Shown: positions 61,301 to 64,000 of the stretch, piece after piece
How positions within the stretch are numbered: the stretch's first letter is position 1
Layout of the letters: each line of letters starts with the position of its first letter
NCBI GenBank assembly: GCA_037127255.1
Contig: JBANSL010000013.1
Location: forward strand, 8,744,188 to 8,808,187
Length of the DNA stretch: 64,000 nt
Reading direction: 5' to 3'
Source: Persicaria tinctoria
Taxonomy: Eukaryota > Streptophyta > Magnoliopsida > Caryophyllales > Polygonaceae
Position numbers and translations under genes: made by a program
Notes under the pieces: model-generated
Seen by the model: only the letters and a program-made list of their open reading frames with translations
Told to the model about the DNA's origin: nothing
The model's database searches: none

Positions 61301-62864
61301 AAAGAAACAAGGTACGTACTTTACAATCTTCTAATTTTGATGCTTTAAATTTGTAGCATCTCGGACTCGATCTAGTAACCAACTGATCGGAACTAAGTAC
61401 TATTTACGTTCAATAGAAGTGTTGGCAGATGGAAGGATTAGAGTGAGAAACAAGCGGTTCAAATCTTCAGACATTGTAAGAATCACTGGAAACTTTGGGA
61501 AAGTTCTTGGAAGAGGAGGATTCGCAACTGTTTATTATGGTGTCTTGCAAGATGGTACTGAGGTGGCTGTTAAGTTACTAAATAATATGTCATTGACAAT
61601 CACTGTGACGCAATTTTGTGATGAGGCAAGTCAGATCCAAACACTTAATATTGATTCTTATATATAGGATTATGGATCAATCTCATAGTGAATTACCTAC
61701 ATTGAAATTAATTGGTAATTAAACTATATCTTTGTGGATATATTGGCAGGCTGAACTTGTGATGAGGATTCATCATATAAATTTGGTGTCACTAATCGGG
61801 TATTGTGATGAAAAAGAAAATATGGCACTCGTCTATGAGTACATGTCTCGTGGTACCGTACATATGCATTTATTAAGTAAGTATGACATATAATGAGCTT
61901 TCTTTCTCGCTTCCATTGGAACAATTGTATATATGGGAGTTGGTATTGAGTTTTTTTTCCCTCTCAATCGTAGGGAGAAACGAGCCCCCATTGAGTTGGA
62001 AAAGAAGACTTGAGATTTCAATCGATGCTGCTCAAGGTCAGCTTGTTCATCCATGCGCGAGCTTACTTATGATCTCCTATATATAGCTAGCCACCTACTC
62101 CATGTCTCTATTTTGATTTCAATCAAATTAAATGGTTGAATTGTAGGGTTGGAGTATCTGCATGATGGATGCCAACCTAAAATTGTTCACAGGGACGTCA
62201 AACCTGCAAACATTCTATTGGATGAGATGGGTCGTGCCAAGATAGCTGATTTCGGGCTCTGCAGACATTGCCCTACAATTGATCAAGGTGCTCCTATGAC
62301 AAACGTCGCGGGCACTTTAGGCTATCTTGATCCGGAGTGAGGGGTTTTGCTTTGAACAGTCCACTCACTATGCATTATAATTCTAGCTAGGGCGTCCTTT
62401 AACATAAGTTAATCAATGCTTTTGAATTCAGGTATCTCCAACTACACACATTGAACGAGAAAAGTGATGTTTACGGCTTTGGAATTGTACTCTTGCAATT
62501 GTTAACTGGGCAACCAGCATTTATCAAGTGCAATGGAGATGAAGATCCACCCACTCACATCGTCACCTGGGTGTCACCAGTAGTTGAGAGTGGAGACATC
62601 TTGGCTATAGTAGATAAGAGGCTCCATGGAGACTTCAATGTCAGCTGTGCAATGAAGTTTTTTGAGATCGCAATGGAATGTGTGAAGCCAACAGGTAAAC
62701 AAAGGCCGAGAATGAGTGAGGTAGTTGCACGTCTCAAACTTTGTTACGCGTCTGAGGGGTTTGATGACCAATCTGCTCTAGCGAGTGTTAATAATGGGAG
62801 CCACAATCAACATTCAAGCCAAGGAGTACTTGACAGTAGCCTTACGTGCACCCTTCCCAGATAG
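45911..62864 (+). CDS. RLK3: malectin-like/LRR receptor kinase, 905 aa, 13-kb first intron
   Basis: Thirteen exons: 45911-46031, 59049-59604, 59738-60216, 60327-60465, 60581-60652, 60789-60860, 60955-61035, 61136-61311, 61417-61625, 61750-61876, 61974-62036, 62147-62336, 62432-62864. All phases fit RLK2. Exon 1 encodes a signal peptide ([17 protein letters not shown]) ending with QRRLINDS as in its paralogs. Exons 2-3 hold the malectin-like domain, exons 5-7 the LRRs, exon 8 the membrane helix and exons 9-13 the kinase (Lys618 in VAVK, HRD Asp715, DFG Asp733). The nucleotide loop reads [11 protein letters not shown], with Ala602 in place of the third Gly. Intron 9 has a GC donor. Intron 1, about 240 bp in RLK2, is 13,017 bp here and full of transposons, so splicing of exon 1 to exon 2 needs RNA evidence. 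Confidence 0.8.
46266..46294. repeat. 12-bp perfect hairpin plus adjacent tandem duplication
   Basis: CCCATAGAGTTT and AAACTCTATGGG separated by 5 bases. About 15 bases to its right a roughly 36-bp unit containing CTATTGAAAAGATAAATTTT occurs twice (46311-46386). Role unknown. Confidence 0.6.
46500..47880. other. Intronic filler, no gene
   Basis: AT-rich (46640-47240), with short repeats of TCTGGATTAAAGTGGTACTA (46585-46635), a TCTA run (47313-47326) and a GC-rich patch at 47390-47850 with duplicated words (TCTCCGCTCCAACGAT; GGATCCGTCGGGT). No coding motif recognised. Confidence 0.5.
47890..48292. mobile_element. Foldback/MITE-like element
   Basis: Ends GGGTGTACCTTATTCACAAA and, reversed from the right, GGGTGTACCTTATATTCACA. 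Inner copies of GGTGAAATGTGAAACATTAT continue the inverted repeat on both sides. The motif ACCGAATAATG recurs inside. The target duplication was not resolved. Confidence 0.55.
48439..48625 (-). repeat. 3' LTR of the LARD-like element
   Basis: 187 bp, aligns throughout with 56325-56506 with many small differences, so older than the two full Copia elements. Confidence 0.75.
48660..49640 (-). repeat. Four copies of a CTCGTTAAAAACCTT motif
   Basis: Near 48664, 48760, 49083 and 49590 a block of about 46 bp recurs: CTCGTTAAAAACCTTG, then GGAAAAACCCAGTGGGA and AAAACC. It lies in the 3' non-coding part of the element. I recall similar blocks near the 3' LTR of plant Copia elements. Confidence 0.65.
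49650..52280. other. Interior of the LARD-like element, no coding sequence seen
   Basis: AT-rich sequence with recurring ACTTCAGG/ACTTCAAG/CTTCGAGG words and no gag-pol motif in any frame. Short frames (for example 51350-51541 on the minus strand) show no known motif. Confidence 0.6.
52281..52340. repeat. (AT)30 microsatellite
   Basis: 60 bp of pure AT repeat abutting the left end of the nested TIR element. Confidence 0.95.
52675..53355. repeat. Tandem repeats, period roughly 100-130 bp
   Basis: About six diverged units built on TATGAATAATT, TATCAACGAATA, GTGACTCTGAACTTG, CGAATAG and GATAAATTCATGAA. Confidence 0.75.
53657..53959 (+). other. Gene-like fragment inside the nested TIR element
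   Basis: 100-codon open frame in the GC-richer block, with a Ser-rich centre ([19 protein letters not shown]) and an acidic end ([14 protein letters not shown]). No family recognised. It may be part of a host gene captured by the transposon. Confidence 0.35.
54259..54325. repeat. (CT)n-(AT)n compound microsatellite
   Basis: CT run of about 34 bp with one G, followed by two AT runs, directly after the nested element. Confidence 0.9.
54326..55560. other. Interior of the LARD-like element, no gene
   Basis: AT-rich, with an (AAAAC)6 run at about 55088-55118 and more CTACTTCGAGA/CACTTCGAGAG words like those left of the nested element, which suggests that the nested element split one continuous interior. 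Confidence 0.5.
55580..55832 (+). pseudogene. GC-rich gene-like fragment, unidentified
   Basis: A GC-rich block with open frames in two registers (for example [20 protein letters not shown]), abutting the cyclophilin fragment and unlike the AT-rich interior. It looks like a second captured host sequence, but no family is recognised and the strand of any original gene is uncertain. Confidence 0.35.
55838..56152 (-). pseudogene. Cyclophilin (peptidyl-prolyl isomerase) fragment captured in the LTR element
   Basis: On the minus strand from ATG at about 56152: [17 protein letters not shown], then after a gap and frame change [58 protein letters not shown] and DDEN. After a 2-base insertion [14 protein letters not shown] is read in another frame. 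This is the first two-thirds of a cytosolic cyclophilin, without introns. Residues between GGQPA and TAENF are missing and the C-terminal third is absent, so it cannot be functional. It is in sense with the element and begins about 170 bp inside the 5' LTR. Confidence 0.85.
56325..56506 (-). repeat. 5' LTR of the LARD-like element
   Basis: 182 bp partner of 48439-48625, followed by GAAAT. The expected primer site is not recognisable. The adjoining minus-strand CGTTATCCGATGCC only loosely resembles the usual TGGTATCAGAGCC. Confidence 0.75.
56710..57490. repeat. Array of TGTCACCAAC motifs
   Basis: More than 25 irregularly spaced copies or variants of TTGTCACCAAC, often with CTACAAAACA or CTATTG between. 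To the left the same motif appears reversed (TTTGGTGACAGTT near 56711-56780). The reading frames crossing it (56789-57212) are a by-product of the repeat. Confidence 0.8.
58351..58393. repeat. (GA)n microsatellite
   Basis: 43 bp of uninterrupted GA repeat within the MULE. The overlapping frame 58124-58396 ends in this repeat and is not supported as a gene. Confidence 0.95.
58803..58957. mobile_element. Stowaway-like MITE
   Basis: The right end GGAACGGAGGGAGTA is the typical Stowaway terminus, with TA target. The left end TACTTCGTTCCATAATACATG is a slightly deleted inverse. Inner arms (AAAATCTATAAAATAT region) are AT-rich. About 90 bp before RLK3 exon 2. Confidence 0.7.
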
Positions 62865-63174
62865 AAACTTATTGCTTTTCGATAATCGAAATTGAGGATA
62901 AAGATCCAAAGGAGTTCCTCTATCTTTTCAGATAACATAATAAGGGATAAATCACATACATAGACATTTTAGTTGCTTTTGCTATTGTTGTATTATTTAC
63001 AGATTTTTATGCGTATGTATGTACATAGTTGTGCTTGCTATTGTACGTAGTATTATACGCAACGAGACGCTTCCTTCTAGCATACAACAAGTCCAATTTA
63101 TATCGCAGTTTTAATTTGTTGCATTCTGTTTTGCATGTTTGACAGTGTTTTAGGTGCTGTCTTGTACGTGGTCT

Positions 63175-63460
63175 CTTTATGGTATCCTAACTTTTCATTG
63201 AGTTATGAAATTAGTTTGTGTCATTTCTTAGAAACTTCAAGTGCCTTGAATTGTCAGCCAACATTAATGTTCCGACTAGGAACGGTTCTAAAACGACACA
63301 TGCATTTTTGGCTTTTGATCAATGCATACAAACAATCACGACAAATAACAATGCGACACCGCGTACAAAAAGGCTGAAGTCGACCACTCTCATTTACGGT
63401 TGGATGTATATGCTTATACATTTAAACGGTGGCCCCTCATAAGTGAAGCTTACTCCAAGT
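63175..63460 (+). repeat. 3' tail of the RLK3 unit
   Basis: Homologous to the tails of RLK1 and RLK2 up to GAAGCTTACTCCAAG, where it joins exon-4 sequence of the next unit. Confidence 0.75.
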
Positions 63461-64000
63461 TAAGGATGTTGTAATAACCTCCTTGTGAGTCTGGATGCTG
63501 TAATGACATCAACTTAATTCAATTTGGTTATGTTTATCTTTGGATTATGATCACATCCTCATGATATAGGAGTTTGAGTTGGAGTAATTTCAATATATGG
63601 AGAACTCCCACCGTCTTTATCTAATCTCACATCATATTACAGTGTTAGAATTAATGATTCAAAATTAGGTTTATTAGAATTAATTTATCTAATAAAATTG
63701 AATGATGGGATGGGGCGGTTAGGATTTGGTTAATTAAAGAAGATAGTGGTCTAATTAGTGGGCAAGTGCCGCACATCAATTTTAGGTTTAGGATGTTGGT
63801 AGTTTTAGTTTTAGACTTAATTTGGATTTCTATAAATTGTAATATGGGGTTATCAGATCAATTGAATTGGGGAAAAACTCCTCTTTTCCAACATACAGTA
63901 CTTGTTTGAGGCATTTGTTCTTAATCATTTAGGTCTAAGTTGAAATTGCTTCAGGAATCTCTCGAACAACGCATTCACAGGGAAGATACCGGAGTTCTTA
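63460..64000 (+). pseudogene. RLK4: 5'-truncated receptor kinase unit, runs off the window
   Basis: Begins with only the last bases of exon 4 (AATAACCTCCTT then the GTGAGT donor, 63473-63484). An LRR exon 5 from 63570 is frame-damaged and split by a solo LTR. An LRR exon 6 from 63955 (GAATCTCTCGAACAACG) continues past the edge. Signal peptide and malectin exons are missing. The kinase, if present, is beyond 64000. Confidence 0.75.
63643..63893. repeat. Solo LTR, 251 bp, in RLK4 exon 5
   Basis: Starts TGTTAGAATT, ends CTTTTCCAACA, flanked by perfect TACAG (63638-63642 and 63894-63898). No internal region. Confidence 0.8.

Overview
The window is nuclear DNA of a flowering plant, most likely a eudicot. 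It is AT-rich, with short GT-AG introns, plant LRR receptor-kinase genes, and Copia, Mutator (MULE), hAT and Stowaway transposons. I cannot name the species from the sequence alone. All calls were made by eye from sequence and translation; no database search was run.

The backbone is a tandem array of malectin-like/LRR receptor-like kinase genes (LRR-RLK subfamily I type), all on the + strand. RLK1 (4029-20274) is a wrecked pseudogene. RLK2 (36118-40422) is intact: 13 exons, 917 aa. RLK3 (45911-62864) reads as intact (13 exons, 905 aa) only if a 13-kb first intron packed with transposons is spliced out. A malectin-domain fragment lies at about 41376-41776, and a fourth unit, cut off in exon 4, begins at about 63460 and runs off the right edge. 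A conserved 3' tail (about 2690, 27480, 40785 and 63175) marks the end of each unit, so an older unit once ended near 3 kb.

Transposons make up most of the rest. 1-2106 is a minus-strand Copia fragment with one LTR. 4521-10678 is a young full-length Copia with an uninterrupted 1414-aa polyprotein, inserted in RLK1 exon 2. 11929-15980 is a 4.05-kb solo LTR in RLK1 intron 3. 17145-18755 is a Copia relic in RLK1 intron 8. 20548-25678 is a full-length but dead Copia just 3' of RLK1. 26150-26770 is a LINE-type relic. Further solo LTRs sit at 3076-3400, 27922-28303 and 63643-63893, each with a target-site duplication. A hAT-type MITE (2238-2672) and two Stowaway-like MITEs are also present.

Between RLK1 and RLK2 lies a large MULE (about 28630-35570). 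It encodes a MULE transposase (+) facing a spliced plant-mobile-domain (PMD) gene (-), and carries about 16 copies of a short palindrome mostly near its two ends. RLK3 intron 1 holds a foldback element, an 8.07-kb non-autonomous LTR element (48439-56506, TSD GAAAT) carrying a cyclophilin gene fragment and a nested TIR element, and a 2.1-kb MULE (56519-58654, 9-bp TSD). The main interest lies in the MULE/PMD unit with its palindromes, the gene-carrying LTR element, the over-long intron of RLK3, and a likely gene-conversion tract over the kinase exons of the array.
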